The notes beneath the pieces are model-generated. The model was given only the letters and a program-made list of their open reading frames with translations, was not told the DNA's origin and did not search any database. From positions 2,180,538 to 2,244,537 of the forward strand of contig NFUV01000001.1 in NCBI GenBank assembly GCA_002127295.1: DNA of 64,000 nucleotides, in the 5' to 3' direction. This DNA comes from Chitinophagaceae bacterium IBVUCB2. Lineage in GTDB: Bacteria > Bacteroidota > Bacteroidia > Chitinophagales > Chitinophagaceae. Positions within the stretch are counted from its first letter, which is position 1. Each line of letters opens with the position of its first letter. This document shows positions 16,541 to 26,000 of this stretch, piece after piece. Made by a program: the position numbers and the translations under genes.

Positions 16541-17418
16541 CCACCAGCTAGCACTCTCGCCGCATTCTCATACACTTGCCGTTCTTTTCTCTTATACCAC
16601 CATTGCGGAACGGTTTTTTTCATCAGCGTATCAATATTGCGCATACCGATCAAGCTCCACATACCTTTTAATTTTCCGCCAATAGATGGTTGCAGGGCTC
16701 TTAAGCTCATAGCAAAACCACTGTCTAAATATTCCATGTGATGCCAGTAACCGGCAGGCATAAATAAAGTGTCACCCGGTTCTAAAATAAAATCAAAACC
16801 TTCCGCCAGTTTCAGCGCCGGAAATTTTTCGTAATCAGGACTGCCGTTTTGCTCGTAGTATTTAGAAAAATCAGCCAGACTTAATACTTCAAATGGTTTG
16901 CGATACAATTTGTGTTGTTCCTTAAAAGGAAACATCAGCACTCTTTTTCTACCACTAAACTGTGTATGTAAAATATGTGACAGATCAATATCAAAGTGCA
17001 TGTGTGTAATGCTGCCTTGTCCGCCGGTAAACAGCATCGGGTATTTTTTAATAAAGCCTTTCATCATATGTTCAGGCCATTTAAAATCATTGATGAGCTG
17101 AGGCGCATGGTCAAAAATATTAAAGAGAAAAATTCGCCAGGCAGCAGGACCGGCTTTTATCATGTCAATATATTCGCCAAAAGTTTTGTAATCGTCAGCG
17201 GTATTAATGGGTGTGTAGGCGTCGCTTTTTACGTTATTATAAAGCGGTACTTTTTTATCGCCAACTAATTGTTTAAAATAGTCCCAATTCCATTTATTAT
17301 AAGCAGGCCATTCTTTAGCAAGATTTTTGATAACAACGGGTTGGCCAGGTTCATAATATTCCTTTTTGAAAACCTCAGGGCTTAACGAATCGAAAGTGGG
17401 AACCGGCTTTAACTGCAT
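16537..17418 (-). CDS. Cupin-like JmjC-domain protein (putative Fe(II)/2-oxoglutarate oxygenase)
   Basis: A 293-residue cytoplasmic protein of the Cupin_8/JmjC group. The start 'PVVIKNLAKEWPAYNKWNWDYF' region is typical, of which 'PVVIKNLAKEWPA' is characteristic. The metal ligands are H141-F-D143 in 'THMHFDID' and the distal His in 'MPAGYWHHMEY' (226/227). Lys/Arg in 'SGRKRVLMFP' probably contacts 2-oxoglutarate. Bacterial relatives hydroxylate protein side chains or small molecules; the target is unknown. Confidence 0.85.
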   Translation of the reverse strand: MQLKPVPTFDSLSPEVFKKEYYEPGQPVVIKNLAKEWPAYNKWNWDYFKQLVGDKKVPLYNNVKSDAYTPINTADDYKTFGEYIDMIKAGPAAWRIFLFNIFDHAPQLINDFKWPEHMMKGFIKKYPMLFTGGQGSITHMHFDIDLSHILHTQFSGRKRVLMFPFKEQHKLYRKPFEVLSLADFSKYYEQNGSPDYEKFPALKLAEGFDFILEPGDTLFMPAGYWHHMEYLDSGFAMSLRALQPSIGGKLKGMWSLIGMRNIDTLMKKTVPQWWYKRKERQVYENAARVLAGG

Positions 17419-17524
17419 ACTGGAGTATCTTAATTTGCCGCCAAATTACGATTTGTAAGTCAAAACTGAGTTTGTAAGAGCTTGTTTTAGCAAAACCCTG
17501 TATTTTTAAACCGAACCCCAATTT

Positions 17525-18133
17525 ATGTTATTACGCATACATCCAGATAATCCGCAACCACGGTTGATAAAACAGGTGGTAGAAAGCTTGCAGCAAGGCG
17601 GTATCATTATTTACCCTACTGATACGGTCTATGGCCTGGGCTGTGATATTCTTCAGCAAAAAGCAGTAGAAAGAATTTGCCGTATCAAAAATGTAGAACC
17701 TAAAAAGGCACAACTGTCTTTTGTATGCAGCGATCTTTCTCACTTAAGCGATTTTGCAAAACCTATTTCAAATCCCACTTACCGGATTTTAAAAGATTAC
17801 TTGCCCGGACCTTACACTTTTATTCTGCAAGCAAGTAAAATGGTACCCAAAATATTACAAAGTAAAAAAGATACTATAGGGCTGCGTATTCCCAACAATG
17901 CAATTGCAATGGCTATCATTAAAGAATTAGGCAGACCAATTTTAAGTGCCTCGCTACCCGGCGAAATGGTGGAAGATTACACTGATCCTGAAGTGATGTA
18001 TGAAAATTTTATGAATGATGTTGACTATGTAGTGGATGGCGGTATTGGCGGGGTTATACCTTCTACAGTTATTGATTGTACGGCAGAAGAACCTGTTTTA
18101 ATACGAGAGGGGCTGGGAAAATGGGGTGAATGA
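17525..18133 (+). CDS. Sua5/YciO/YrdC domain protein, YciO type
   Basis: A 202-residue cytoplasmic protein with the YrdC fold. The start 'IHPDNPQPRLIKQVVE', then 'GGIIIYPTDTVYGLGC' and 'ERICRIKN', resembles E. coli YciO more than YrdC. The fold binds ATP, bicarbonate and threonine to make threonylcarbamoyl-AMP for tRNA t6A. YciO itself is reported to be a weak or alternative enzyme, so whether this is the cell's t6A synthase depends on whether another YrdC/Sua5 is encoded outside the window. It is convergent with rnhB, with an 8-bp gap. Confidence 0.88.
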   Translation: MLLRIHPDNPQPRLIKQVVESLQQGGIIIYPTDTVYGLGCDILQQKAVERICRIKNVEPKKAQLSFVCSDLSHLSDFAKPISNPTYRILKDYLPGPYTFILQASKMVPKILQSKKDTIGLRIPNNAIAMAIIKELGRPILSASLPGEMVEDYTDPEVMYENFMNDVDYVVDGGIGGVIPSTVIDCTAEEPVLIREGLGKWGE

Positions 18134-18141
18134 TAATTCTT

Positions 18142-18738
18142 TCAAAAAAATGCTGGCTGCTCCGGAAGTAGTTTAAAACTTTTTCGATGATGATCGCAGA
18201 GACCAAATTCTTCAATTGCCTTTCGGTGAACTAAAGTGCCATAGCCTTTATTTTTATTCCAACCATATTGCGGAAATTGATGATGTAGTTGATACATGTA
18301 TTCATCCCGGTATGTTTTTGCTAAAATGCTGGCTGCTGCAATTGAAGCAAATCGTCCATCACCTTTTACAAAACAATGATGAGGGATTTTTTTATATGCG
18401 ATAAATCGATTGCCATCAATTAATAACAATTGTGGTTTCTCCTTTAATTCATCTAAAGCCAGGTGCATGGCTTTAAAAGATGCTTTCAGAATATTTATCC
18501 GGTCAATTTCTTCATTACACACCGATGCTACTGCAAATGAAATGGCTTCCTTTTCTATTATTGGTCTTAATTCATCCCGGTGTTTTTCTGAAAGCTGCTT
18601 AGAATCGTTCAACAAGGGATGATGAAAGTCTTTGGGTAAAATAACAGCCGCTGCAAACACTGGTCCGGCATAACAACCCCTTCCGGCTTCATCGCAACCG
18701 GCTTCTATTAACTCACTTTGATAAAAGGATACTAGCAT
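18142..18738 (-). CDS. rnhB: Ribonuclease HII
   Basis: A 198-residue enzyme that removes RNA from RNA-DNA hybrids and misincorporated ribonucleotides. Catalytic acids are visible: Asp16 and Glu17 in 'GCDEAGRG', Asp in 'LLIDGNRF', and Asp in '[14 protein letters not shown]'. '[13 protein letters not shown]' near the end is the usual substrate-binding segment. I use ATG at 18738; the TTG three codons earlier is an alternative. Length is normal for the family. Confidence 0.95.
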   Translation of the reverse strand: MLVSFYQSELIEAGCDEAGRGCYAGPVFAAAVILPKDFHHPLLNDSKQLSEKHRDELRPIIEKEAISFAVASVCNEEIDRINILKASFKAMHLALDELKEKPQLLLIDGNRFIAYKKIPHHCFVKGDGRFASIAAASILAKTYRDEYMYQLHHQFPQYGWNKNKGYGTLVHRKAIEEFGLCDHHRKSFKLLPEQPAFF

Positions 18739-18787
18739 ACACTGCAATTTCAGTCAACAAAAATTATTTTTAGCAAACAAGTGCCTT

Positions 18788-18795
18788 TAATTTTG
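18788..18795 (+). promoter_or_regulatory. -7 promoter box of the heme A synthase gene
   Basis: TAATTTTG is an exact TAnnTTTG match ending 7 nt before the ATG at 18803. A transcript from it would have almost no 5' leader. Confidence 0.5.
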
Positions 18796-18802
18796 CACCG
18801 CA

Positions 18803-19717
18803 ATGGGATCAAATAGAAAATACCTTCAGTACACATGGTTTGTAACCATTATGGTCTTTTTGGTGATACTGGCAGGTGGTGTAGTTAGGATGACACAAAG
18901 CGGAATGGGCTGCCCCGATTGGCCTACCTGCTTTGGCCGCTGGATTCCACCCACCAGTGCCGAACAACTGCCTCCGGATTTTGAAAAATACCTGAAGACA
19001 CAAGATATTGACCATACTTTCAATGTATATCACACCTGGATTGAATACATAAATCGGTTGCTTGGGGCTTTACTCGGCGTTTTTATTTTCATTCATTTTA
19101 TCTGGAGTTTTAAAAAATTTCGCAAAAGCAATCAACAAATCGTCTTGCTTTCTTTATTCTTGTTACTTGCAGTAGGTTTCCAGGGTTGGTTGGGAAAAAA
19201 AGTAGTCGATCATAATCTTGCAGTAGTCAAAGTAACAATACACATGCTGGTGGCATTGCTCATTGCTGCGGTACCATTAATTATCATTTATAAGTTACAG
19301 GCCGCAAAAAAAATAGAGGCAAAATTTTTAAAATATTTGTCCTATTCGCTTATTGTAATACTACTGGTTCAAATTGTATTAGGCACACAAGTGCGGGAAC
19401 AAATTGATGAAATTTCAAAATCACTAAAATACCAGCAGCGGGAACTGTGGATTTCAAGATTGGATGATATGTTTATAATCCACAGAAGCTTTTCCTGGTT
19501 AGTAGTTATCGGTGCTATTGCCCTTTGGTTTAAATCCAGAACTATTAATTCTTTACAACCAGGCGTATTATTTATTCTTGCAGTTGTATTGGCAACAATT
19601 ATTGCAGGGCTAGTGATGGCTTTCTATAGCGTTCCTGCTATTGCACAGCCTCTTCACCTGTTATTAGCAAGCATATTAGTGCTTTCCGTTTTTTCGTTTA
19701 GTCTCCGATTAAAGTAA
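18803..19717 (+). CDS. ctaA: Heme A synthase (COX15/CtaA)
   Basis: A 304-residue protein with about eight membrane helices. It converts heme O to heme A for cytochrome c oxidase. Family features: 'GGVVRMTQSGMGCPDWPTCFG' in the first loop (quoted in part: 'TQSGMGCPDWPTC'), histidines at helix ends in 'NVYHTWIEYINR', 'TIHMLVA', 'IIHRSF' and 'QPLHLL', which match the heme-binding His set, and 'EYINRLLG'. It is somewhat short at the C-terminus but all four His-bearing helices are present. No other oxidase gene is adjacent. Confidence 0.92.
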   Translation: MGSNRKYLQYTWFVTIMVFLVILAGGVVRMTQSGMGCPDWPTCFGRWIPPTSAEQLPPDFEKYLKTQDIDHTFNVYHTWIEYINRLLGALLGVFIFIHFIWSFKKFRKSNQQIVLLSLFLLLAVGFQGWLGKKVVDHNLAVVKVTIHMLVALLIAAVPLIIIYKLQAAKKIEAKFLKYLSYSLIVILLVQIVLGTQVREQIDEISKSLKYQQRELWISRLDDMFIIHRSFSWLVVIGAIALWFKSRTINSLQPGVLFILAVVLATIIAGLVMAFYSVPAIAQPLHLLLASILVLSVFSFSLRLK

Positions 19718-19785
19718 GAGCTTATTTTACAGCTTGATTTCGCAAGTTTTTATCAGTATTTTTAAGCTGAAACTATTTTCTAACG

Positions 19786-22056
19786 ATGAAAACCTGGCTC
19801 AAGGGATTTTTTTATTCTTTTCCCGTTCAATTATTGTTTCTTCACTTCAGGAAGTACCAGGTCTTATTATTGTTCTGGTTCATCATGTTTAGTACCGTGA
19901 ATGGTAGTTTCATGAAAACTTTTGGTGCTGATTCATTATTTCTTGCACCAGAATATTTGGGCAATGTAAACCCTATCAGCTCCGCTATTGTAGGTGCTGC
20001 AATTGGTATGTTTATTATGAGCTGGAATATTTCCAGCTTTATTTTATTTACCCGGCATTTTCGATTTTTAGCGGCTACTACCAATCCATTTTTAAAATAT
20101 TGTATTAATAATTCAATTATACCCGGCATTTTCCTGTTGTTTTATTTTTTTAAAGCATACCAGTTCGCTCATTTCAAAGAATTAATAACTACTACAGAAG
20201 TTCTTTTTTTATTTGGCGGTTTTACCAGCGGGTTGATTTTTATTCTGGCCGCATCGTTAATTTATTTTTTCCGGGCCGACCGTTCTATCCTTCGCCGAAT
20301 GATGCCAATGATTTCTAATCCTAAGTCCTATATAACTCACCTGAACCCAATAAAAGAAGTTTATCATGGCGCTGCCATAATGAAAGTGGAAAATTATTTA
20401 GAATCCCCTTTTCGCATAAGGCCCGTGAGAGATGTTTCCCATTATACTGATGAGTTTGTTGAATCTCTTTTTAAACGTCATCACTTTGCCGCTATTCTGT
20501 CCGTTTTTTTTGCTTTTCTTTTCCTGGTTATGATTGGTTTTCTGCTCGACAGTGCATTTTTTCAACTACCTGCCGCAGCCAGTATTACTATTTTCTTTTC
20601 TATATTAATAGGTGTGGCAGGTGCTATTACTTATTTTTTACAAAGCTGGAGTATCCCTTATCTCGTGGGGCTTGTATTGCTGTTGAATATTTTTTATCAA
20701 AAAGATTGGATTGATCCCCGCAATAAAGCTTACGGTATTAATTACTGGAACAACGAGGATCGGCCTTCTTATACCCGTGAAGGATTACTGGCTTTGTGCA
20801 CTAAAGAAAATGTAGAAGCTGACAGGCAGAATATGATTAACATATTAAACACCTGGAAGAAAAAACAGGACAGTGAAAAGCCGTTGCTGGTATTAATAAA
20901 CACCAGTGGTGGTGGCCATCGCAGTGCTACGTTTACAATGAGTGTGTTGCAGCATCTTGATAGTATTACGAAAGGTACTATTATGAAGAAAACATTCCTG
21001 ATCAACGGGGCATCCGGCGGAATGATTGGCGCAGCCTATTTCAGGGAACTATATTTGAGAAAACAGCAAGGAAAAAGTATAAGCTTGCAAGACAAGCAGT
21101 ATGTTGATGACATTGCCGGCGACTTATTAAATCCTCTCTTTACCTCTTTTTTTGCCAGGGATTTAATTGCCCCCGCCCAAAAATTTTCCATTGGTCCTTA
21201 CAAATATGTTAAGGACAGGGGTTATGCTTTTGAAGAAAAACTGAATAGTAATACCAGGGGCTATTTAAATAAGCAATTACTGGACTATGCGGCAGATGAA
21301 AAAGCAACCAACATTCCATTGATGTTTTTTGGTTCTGTGGTAACAAGGGATAGTCGCAAGATGATTATCAGCACACAACCGGTTCGGTTTATGATGCTGG
21401 CCCCACAGGATACCACTTCTATTCCTTTTGTTGATCCTGATGTTATTGATTTTACAAGATTCTTTGCTAAACAAGACCCGTATAATATTCGTATGCTTAC
21501 TGCCTTGCGCATGAATGCTACTTTTCCTGTTGTATTACCCAATGTATGGTTGCCTTCTAATCCGGTAGTGGATGTAATGGATGCAGGGTTGAGAGATAAT
21601 TACGGCCAGGAAACTACACTCCGCTTTTTATCTTCATTTGATGATTGGATAAAAGAAAATACAAGAGGTGTACTAATAATACAAATAAGAGACAGAACTG
21701 CCGGAGGATGGGAAGTGCCATATGTGTCCGATGATATCAGTGATCATATCACCAAGCCATTTTTATTGTTGCAGCACAACTGGTTTAAAATGATGGAATA
21801 CTCACAAAATGATTTACTGAATTATTATACTACTAATAATGGCAACCCGGTCTATAAAATTGCTTTTCAATACGCAGCCGATAACCAGGAAGATAAAGCG
21901 GCACTGAGTTTTCATCTTACCAAGCGGGAAGAAAAAGATATTGTAAATTCTATTCACTCACCGTCTAATACAAAAGGGTTTCAGCAGATGCTGGATTTAT
22001 TCAATAAAAATATTACTGATCCTGTTCAAAAAAACAGCATGTTTCCACTAAGATGA
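19786..22056 (+). CDS. Patatin-like phospholipase with N-terminal membrane domain
   Basis: A 756-residue protein. The N-terminal third has about seven hydrophobic helices (roughly 15-310). The C-terminal part is a patatin domain: oxyanion motif 'SGGGHRSA' near 378, nucleophile 'GASGG' with Ser410, and the dyad acid in 'DAGLRDNYG' (Asp599). This is a Ser-Asp lipid acyl hydrolase anchored in the inner membrane with the catalytic part probably cytoplasmic. The substrate is likely a phospholipid, by family. It is convergent with a lipid kinase gene 7 bp away. Confidence 0.8.
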   Translation: MKTWLKGFFYSFPVQLLFLHFRKYQVLLLFWFIMFSTVNGSFMKTFGADSLFLAPEYLGNVNPISSAIVGAAIGMFIMSWNISSFILFTRHFRFLAATTNPFLKYCINNSIIPGIFLLFYFFKAYQFAHFKELITTTEVLFLFGGFTSGLIFILAASLIYFFRADRSILRRMMPMISNPKSYITHLNPIKEVYHGAAIMKVENYLESPFRIRPVRDVSHYTDEFVESLFKRHHFAAILSVFFAFLFLVMIGFLLDSAFFQLPAAASITIFFSILIGVAGAITYFLQSWSIPYLVGLVLLLNIFYQKDWIDPRNKAYGINYWNNEDRPSYTREGLLALCTKENVEADRQNMINILNTWKKKQDSEKPLLVLINTSGGGHRSATFTMSVLQHLDSITKGTIMKKTFLINGASGGMIGAAYFRELYLRKQQGKSISLQDKQYVDDIAGDLLNPLFTSFFARDLIAPAQKFSIGPYKYVKDRGYAFEEKLNSNTRGYLNKQLLDYAADEKATNIPLMFFGSVVTRDSRKMIISTQPVRFMMLAPQDTTSIPFVDPDVIDFTRFFAKQDPYNIRMLTALRMNATFPVVLPNVWLPSNPVVDVMDAGLRDNYGQETTLRFLSSFDDWIKENTRGVLIIQIRDRTAGGWEVPYVSDDISDHITKPFLLLQHNWFKMMEYSQNDLLNYYTTNNGNPVYKIAFQYAADNQEDKAALSFHLTKREEKDIVNSIHSPSNTKGFQQMLDLFNKNITDPVQKNSMFPLR

Positions 22057-22063
22057 TATGATT

Positions 22064-22966
22064 TTATTCAGGCTGAATTAGCCGGAAGATTTTCTTCTTC
22101 ACAACAATTTCAATTTTTTCCGATGTTTCAGCGGGGTCTCCATCAATATGTAACGGCGCAAGAGAGGGGTTCTTTATTTTTAATCTATCCGTTTGAAAAT
22201 AGATCACTCCTTTTTCTTTGCCGGTTACGGCCTCGGTTTGTAGTTTATTTTTCCCACTTACTTGTTTTAGTGTTTCAATCAACAGGCTCAGCTTGCTTTG
22301 ATTGGTTACAATAACAACATCAAGCAATCCATCACTCAGGCTTGCTTCGGGTGCAATGGTAAAATTATTTCCGAACTGGTTGCTATTAGCAATGCTGATG
22401 AAATACGCCTCCGTTTTTATAGTCTTGTCGTCAATTGTTAATTCAAAATTATAAGTGCTGGCGGAAAAGAAATTTTTAACCACCTGTTTTACATAAGTAG
22501 CCAAACCTCTTGAAGGCTGTCGTGCAAAATCATGCGCCACTTTTGCGTCAAAGCCTAAACCACAAAGCATACAGGCAAACTGCTTGTTGATCGTAAACCC
22601 ATCAATAGCGGATGCTTTACCTGTAAAAATTGTATTCAATGCCTGGGTTGGATGCTTAGGAATTTTTGCTGTTAGTGCCAGACCATTGCCCGATCCACAA
22701 GGAATAATACCAAAATTGACTGGGAGCTCCATTAAACTGCTTACTACCTGGCTCACCGTTCCATCACCACCGGCAATTACTATATCAGTTACTTTTTGTT
22801 CTTTGATAATAGAATGAAGAAAAGAATAATCCCCACTGGCTACAGAGGGAAACACCTGGAAGGGGATTTTTTTCTCTGTTGTTTTTTTCTCTATATATTC
22901 CTGGAGATCTTTCTTGGTACGGGTACCAGAGATGGGATTGATGATATAAATAATGTGACGGCTCAT
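22064..22966 (-). CDS. Diacylglycerol/lipid kinase family protein (DagK/YegS type)
   Basis: A 300-residue soluble lipid kinase with a DAGK catalytic domain: 'INPISGTRTK' at about 8-17, 'VIAGGDGTVSQVV' at about 62-74, 'IPCGSGNGLALT' at about 93-104, and 'HIDGDPAE' near the C-terminus. It probably phosphorylates diacylglycerol, recycling it to phosphatidate, or a similar lipid. The small exported-protein gene upstream ends 3 bp before it, so the two are likely cotranscribed. Confidence 0.9.
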   Translation of the reverse strand: MSRHIIYIINPISGTRTKKDLQEYIEKKTTEKKIPFQVFPSVASGDYSFLHSIIKEQKVTDIVIAGGDGTVSQVVSSLMELPVNFGIIPCGSGNGLALTAKIPKHPTQALNTIFTGKASAIDGFTINKQFACMLCGLGFDAKVAHDFARQPSRGLATYVKQVVKNFFSASTYNFELTIDDKTIKTEAYFISIANSNQFGNNFTIAPEASLSDGLLDVVIVTNQSKLSLLIETLKQVSGKNKLQTEAVTGKEKGVIYFQTDRLKIKNPSLAPLHIDGDPAETSEKIEIVVKKKIFRLIQPE

Positions 22967-22969
22967 TGA

Positions 22970-23389
22970 CTATTGAAGCCGCAATGTACATAAATGTACC
23001 CGACGAATTCTTACAGCAAGGTTTGGGTCTTTTGGACTTATCGTAGTGTAGATTCTTATCAGTTTTTTTCCTGAGAATGACTTGCGTAAAAGGCCCAACT
23101 TTATTTTATAGGAGGTGACGCTGTCTTTTCGTAATACCTCATTATCATCTTCATCATAAAAAAGAAAAGACCGCCACCAGGTATCTGGCTCAGCCTCTGT
23201 GAACTTTATTTCAAGATATCCTTCTTTCTTCCCTTCTTGCGTCTTAATTTTTACGATATTTTTTTCTTCATCTTCCTTTGTAGTTGATAATACGATTTTA
23301 TTATTCAGTTTTATATTCCAACTGTTCTTTTGTGCATCAGTAATCAACGTTGTTAAAATAAGGGTTAAAAGAAGAAATAATTTTTTCAT
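22970..23389 (-). CDS. Hypothetical exported protein
   Basis: A 139-residue protein with a clear signal peptide (about 1-19, 'LLTLILTTLITDAQ'). A beta-rich mature domain follows with an 'NSWNIKLNNKIVL' start, 'WWRSFLFYDEDDNEVLRKD' in the middle (a calcium-like acidic run 'YDEDDNE'), and a basic end. I do not recognise the family. It lies directly upstream of the lipid kinase gene. Confidence 0.6.
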   Translation of the reverse strand: MKKLFLLLTLILTTLITDAQKNSWNIKLNNKIVLSTTKEDEEKNIVKIKTQEGKKEGYLEIKFTEAEPDTWWRSFLFYDEDDNEVLRKDSVTSYKIKLGLLRKSFSGKKLIRIYTTISPKDPNLAVRIRRVHLCTLRLQ

Positions 23390-23399
23390 ACTGCAAACA

Positions 23400-23436
23400 G
23401 TTCAATAATCCTACCAAAAAGATTTTACTATTGAAC
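23400..23436. repeat. Inverted repeat upstream of the hypothetical exported protein
   Basis: GTTCAATA (23400-23407) and TATTGAAC (23429-23436) are perfect 8-bp arms with a 21-bp spacer, 11 bp upstream of the minus-strand start at 23389. It could be an operator or a leader hairpin. Confidence 0.35.
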
Positions 23437-23463
23437 GATGATTTTAATAGAGCAAATACACAC

Positions 23464-24516
23464 TTACCATCTTAATAAAGCACTGGCCCAGGTGAAACCA
23501 CTGCCAAATGCGGCCAGGCAAACTAAGTCACCCTCCTTTATTTTTCCGCTTTCCCAGGCTTCACAAAGGGCAATAGGAACAGAGGCTGCAGTGGTATTGC
23601 CATATTTTTGAATATTGTTGTATACCTGGTCATCGGTTAGCTTTAACTTTTGCTGGACAAATTGTGCGATGCGTAAATTAGCCTGGTGGGGAATAAGCAT
23701 TTTTAAATCCGATGTTTGAAGTCCATTTTGCTGAAGCGCTTCCATGATTACTTCCGGAAACTTTACCACCGCTTTTTTAAAAACAGACTGTCCATCCATG
23801 AAAGGAAAATTTTGTGCGTTATCAATCATTTCATGACTCATAAACATATCACCTATTTCATTGCTGTTAAAGTCCGCTACTTTTTCTTGCACCCAATGAT
23901 TGGCATGTGTACCCGGGTTATACATCGCTAAAATTTCAGCTGCATCACCATCACTATGTAAATGCGTAGAGAGAATGCCTGATGAAGAAGATGAGGAAGC
24001 GGGTTGTAATACTACAGCACCAGCTCCATCACCAAATATTACTGATATATTTCTTCCTCTTGTTGTAAAATCTAAACCAAACGAATGTTTTTCTGCCCCC
24101 ACTACCAATATGTTTTTATACATACCTGTTTTGATAAATTGATCGGCTACACTTAATGCATATACAAAACCACTGCATTGATTGCGGACATCTAATGCGC
24201 CAATTTCCTTCATCTTCATAGCCCTTTGCAATAAAACACCGCAGCCCGGAAAATAATAGTCTGGGCTCAGGGTAGCAAAAACGATAAAATCAATATCCTG
24301 TGGAGTAATGCCAGCTCTTTCAATGGCAATTTTAGCAGCCTCAACACCCATGGTAGTGGTTGTTTCATCAGTACGGTGGGCATATCGTCGTTCTTTTATA
24401 CCTGTTCGTTCTTGAATCCACTCATCACTGGTGTCCATATACTTCAACAAGTCGTTATTGGTAACAACATTGGCTGGAACATACATGCCAATGCCGGCAA
24501 TCTTAGTTTTTTGCAT
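23464..24516 (-). CDS. fabH: 3-oxoacyl-ACP synthase III family protein (FabH-like)
   Basis: A 350-residue thiolase-fold condensing enzyme. The Cys-His-Asn triad is present: Cys114 in 'RNQCSGF', His277 in 'IPHQAN' and Asn307 in 'YGNTTAAS'. The N-terminal 'DEWIQERTGIKERR' is typical. FabH starts fatty acid synthesis by condensing acetyl-CoA with malonyl-ACP. The gene is not with plsX or other fab genes here, and an insert around 200-225 ('NHWVQEKVADFNSNE') suggests a second paralogue with another acyl substrate. ATG at 24516 is used rather than TTG three codons upstream. Confidence 0.88.
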   Translation of the reverse strand: MQKTKIAGIGMYVPANVVTNNDLLKYMDTSDEWIQERTGIKERRYAHRTDETTTTMGVEAAKIAIERAGITPQDIDFIVFATLSPDYYFPGCGVLLQRAMKMKEIGALDVRNQCSGFVYALSVADQFIKTGMYKNILVVGAEKHSFGLDFTTRGRNISVIFGDGAGAVVLQPASSSSSSGILSTHLHSDGDAAEILAMYNPGTHANHWVQEKVADFNSNEIGDMFMSHEMIDNAQNFPFMDGQSVFKKAVVKFPEVIMEALQQNGLQTSDLKMLIPHQANLRIAQFVQQKLKLTDDQVYNNIQKYGNTTAASVPIALCEAWESGKIKEGDLVCLAAFGSGFTWASALLRW

Positions 24517-24692
24517 AGCAAGCAATTGAAAAAGGAAGATAGGAAAAGTGACGGAAATGCAACGGTTTCATTGTGCAACTGTTTGGCGTTGAGCAGTGGT
24601 TACGCAAACGATAGCGCAGATGTAGCTATTGCTACTACACAAGATTAAGGTATAACTCTATATTTCACTACACAAGCCAACCGTTTCTTTGC

Positions 24693-24867
24693 ACCCGAAA
24701 CACTGATTAAGGTTAAGGCTCTGATGAAATAATTGAAAGACCGTTCCAATTAATCTATTTCTATGAAAACTACCAAAATCCACCTGACCTGATGAAAGAC
24801 GAACTTCTTAAATTCTGAACTGGTTAAACCATTTTTAGCAGCCCCGGTAAAACGGGGCTGTTTAATT
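24693..24867 (+). ncRNA. Candidate small RNA or orphan leader ending at a strong terminator
   Basis: The 352-bp gap between the FabH and hydrolase genes (24517-24868) holds no ORF of normal size. Its right end is a strong plus-strand intrinsic terminator, but no plus-strand gene precedes it. From about 24690 there is a weak promoter-like TTTCTTTG. Inside are the tiny ORFs ATG-AAA-ACT-ACC (peptide MKTTKIHLT, then two stops) and MKDELLKF. The Thr-rich short peptide plus terminator looks like an attenuator, but the next gene is on the opposite strand. The RNA itself is inferred. Confidence 0.3.
24839..24867 (+). terminator. Intrinsic terminator
   Basis: CAGCCCCG (24839-24846) pairs perfectly with CGGGGCTG (24853-24860) around a GTAAAA loop, followed by TTTAATT. 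The T run favours the plus strand. It may also end the minus-strand hydrolase transcript, which stops at 24869. Confidence 0.8.
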
Positions 24868-24868
24868 A

Positions 24869-25870
24869 TCAATACATTACCACATCTTTCATCTTCAATA
24901 CTTCCACCGCAAACTTCTCACACTCTTCCTGAACTTTTTGTATGTCTTTAGATTTTACATACGAACCAATTACATGGTCGCCTGCATTGGGAATCGCTGC
25001 TTCCCTTTTCAAGTTTGATGCCGTACCTAATTGATTAAACATTCGCTTCATTGCCGACACCTTCACTACATTATCCTGGTTGTCTTCATCTTTATAATAA
25101 TAGAGCAAAAGCGTTGGTTGTGTAATTTTTTTGAAAGTAGATTCTTTCATCGTTGTTTCCAGCAGCTCTTCTAGTTGTACGGTTGCTTCAATCCTGTATT
25201 TATTATTCCAGTATTGCGCATATTTTGTTGTTGTATCCTTTGCCGTATTGTATTTGCCTTTTACCATTTTGGCAATTTGCAAACCCCAGTGATTATTTAG
25301 CAACCAGGCATTGGGGTCATTGATAGCAATATTGGGGGAAAGCAAAACCAGTCCGGCAATTTCGGGATATTCTGCAGCGAGTTTTAATGCCAGTGTGCCA
25401 CCAGTTGAGGTTGCCATCACAATAACTTTTTTGCCTAATTGTTTTGCAATCGCATAAGCCTCTTTGGCGGAGTTCCAAACTTTATCAGCTGTAAAATCCA
25501 ATAGCGGCTCTGTTGTATCAATTCCATGATCAGAAAGCCGGCTGAGAAATAAATTGCAACCAAACTTCTGTGCAAATTCATAATGTACCGGATCGCCTTC
25601 TTCCTGGCTGGCAGAAAATCCATGTAAATAGACAATTGAATAGTCTGTAACTTGTTTTAAAGAGTCATTGAACCAAATAATCCGGGCTTCATTATCGGGT
25701 TTCAATTTCTGCTTGGCTTCATTCTCGCTGATATATTTCTCCAGCAAACTGGCTTCAGCCGGAACTTTGGGGAGATCTTTTGTAAGCTTTGGATGAGAGG
25801 GTTTAGGGCCCACAAAGTAAACAGCAATCAACACTAAAAGGATGATGCCTAACCATTTGAGAAATTTCAT
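24869..25870 (-). CDS. Alpha/beta hydrolase, membrane-anchored or exported
   Basis: A 333-residue protein with an N-terminal hydrophobic helix (about 4-21) and an alpha/beta hydrolase domain. 'YLHGFSASQEE' forms the oxyanion region at about 82-92. The nucleophile elbow is 'ATSTGG' with Ser155, in place of GxSxG. The C-terminal 'NAGDHVIGSYV' carries the catalytic His. It resembles carboxylesterase/monoacylglycerol-lipase-type enzymes. The substrate is unknown. It faces divergently from typA with 130 bp between them. Confidence 0.78.
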   Translation of the reverse strand: MKFLKWLGIILLVLIAVYFVGPKPSHPKLTKDLPKVPAEASLLEKYISENEAKQKLKPDNEARIIWFNDSLKQVTDYSIVYLHGFSASQEEGDPVHYEFAQKFGCNLFLSRLSDHGIDTTEPLLDFTADKVWNSAKEAYAIAKQLGKKVIVMATSTGGTLALKLAAEYPEIAGLVLLSPNIAINDPNAWLLNNHWGLQIAKMVKGKYNTAKDTTTKYAQYWNNKYRIEATVQLEELLETTMKESTFKKITQPTLLLYYYKDEDNQDNVVKVSAMKRMFNQLGTASNLKREAAIPNAGDHVIGSYVKSKDIQKVQEECEKFAVEVLKMKDVVMY

Positions 25871-26000
25871 GGCGACTATTTTGCTAAAACTACATTAAAT
25901 CCTTGTTTCTAACTGCGTTAAGCCTTTATTAAATGGGTCTTTCGTTTGCTCCCCCCGCTTAATTAACGTACCTTCGCCGCTCGTTTGAAAAAAGAGAATT

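Noticed and set aside
24517-24650. tRNA-like gene in the FabH upstream gap
   Set aside because: No cloverleaf with acceptor stem, T-loop and anticodon arm could be drawn; the segment is AT-rich with short repeats only.
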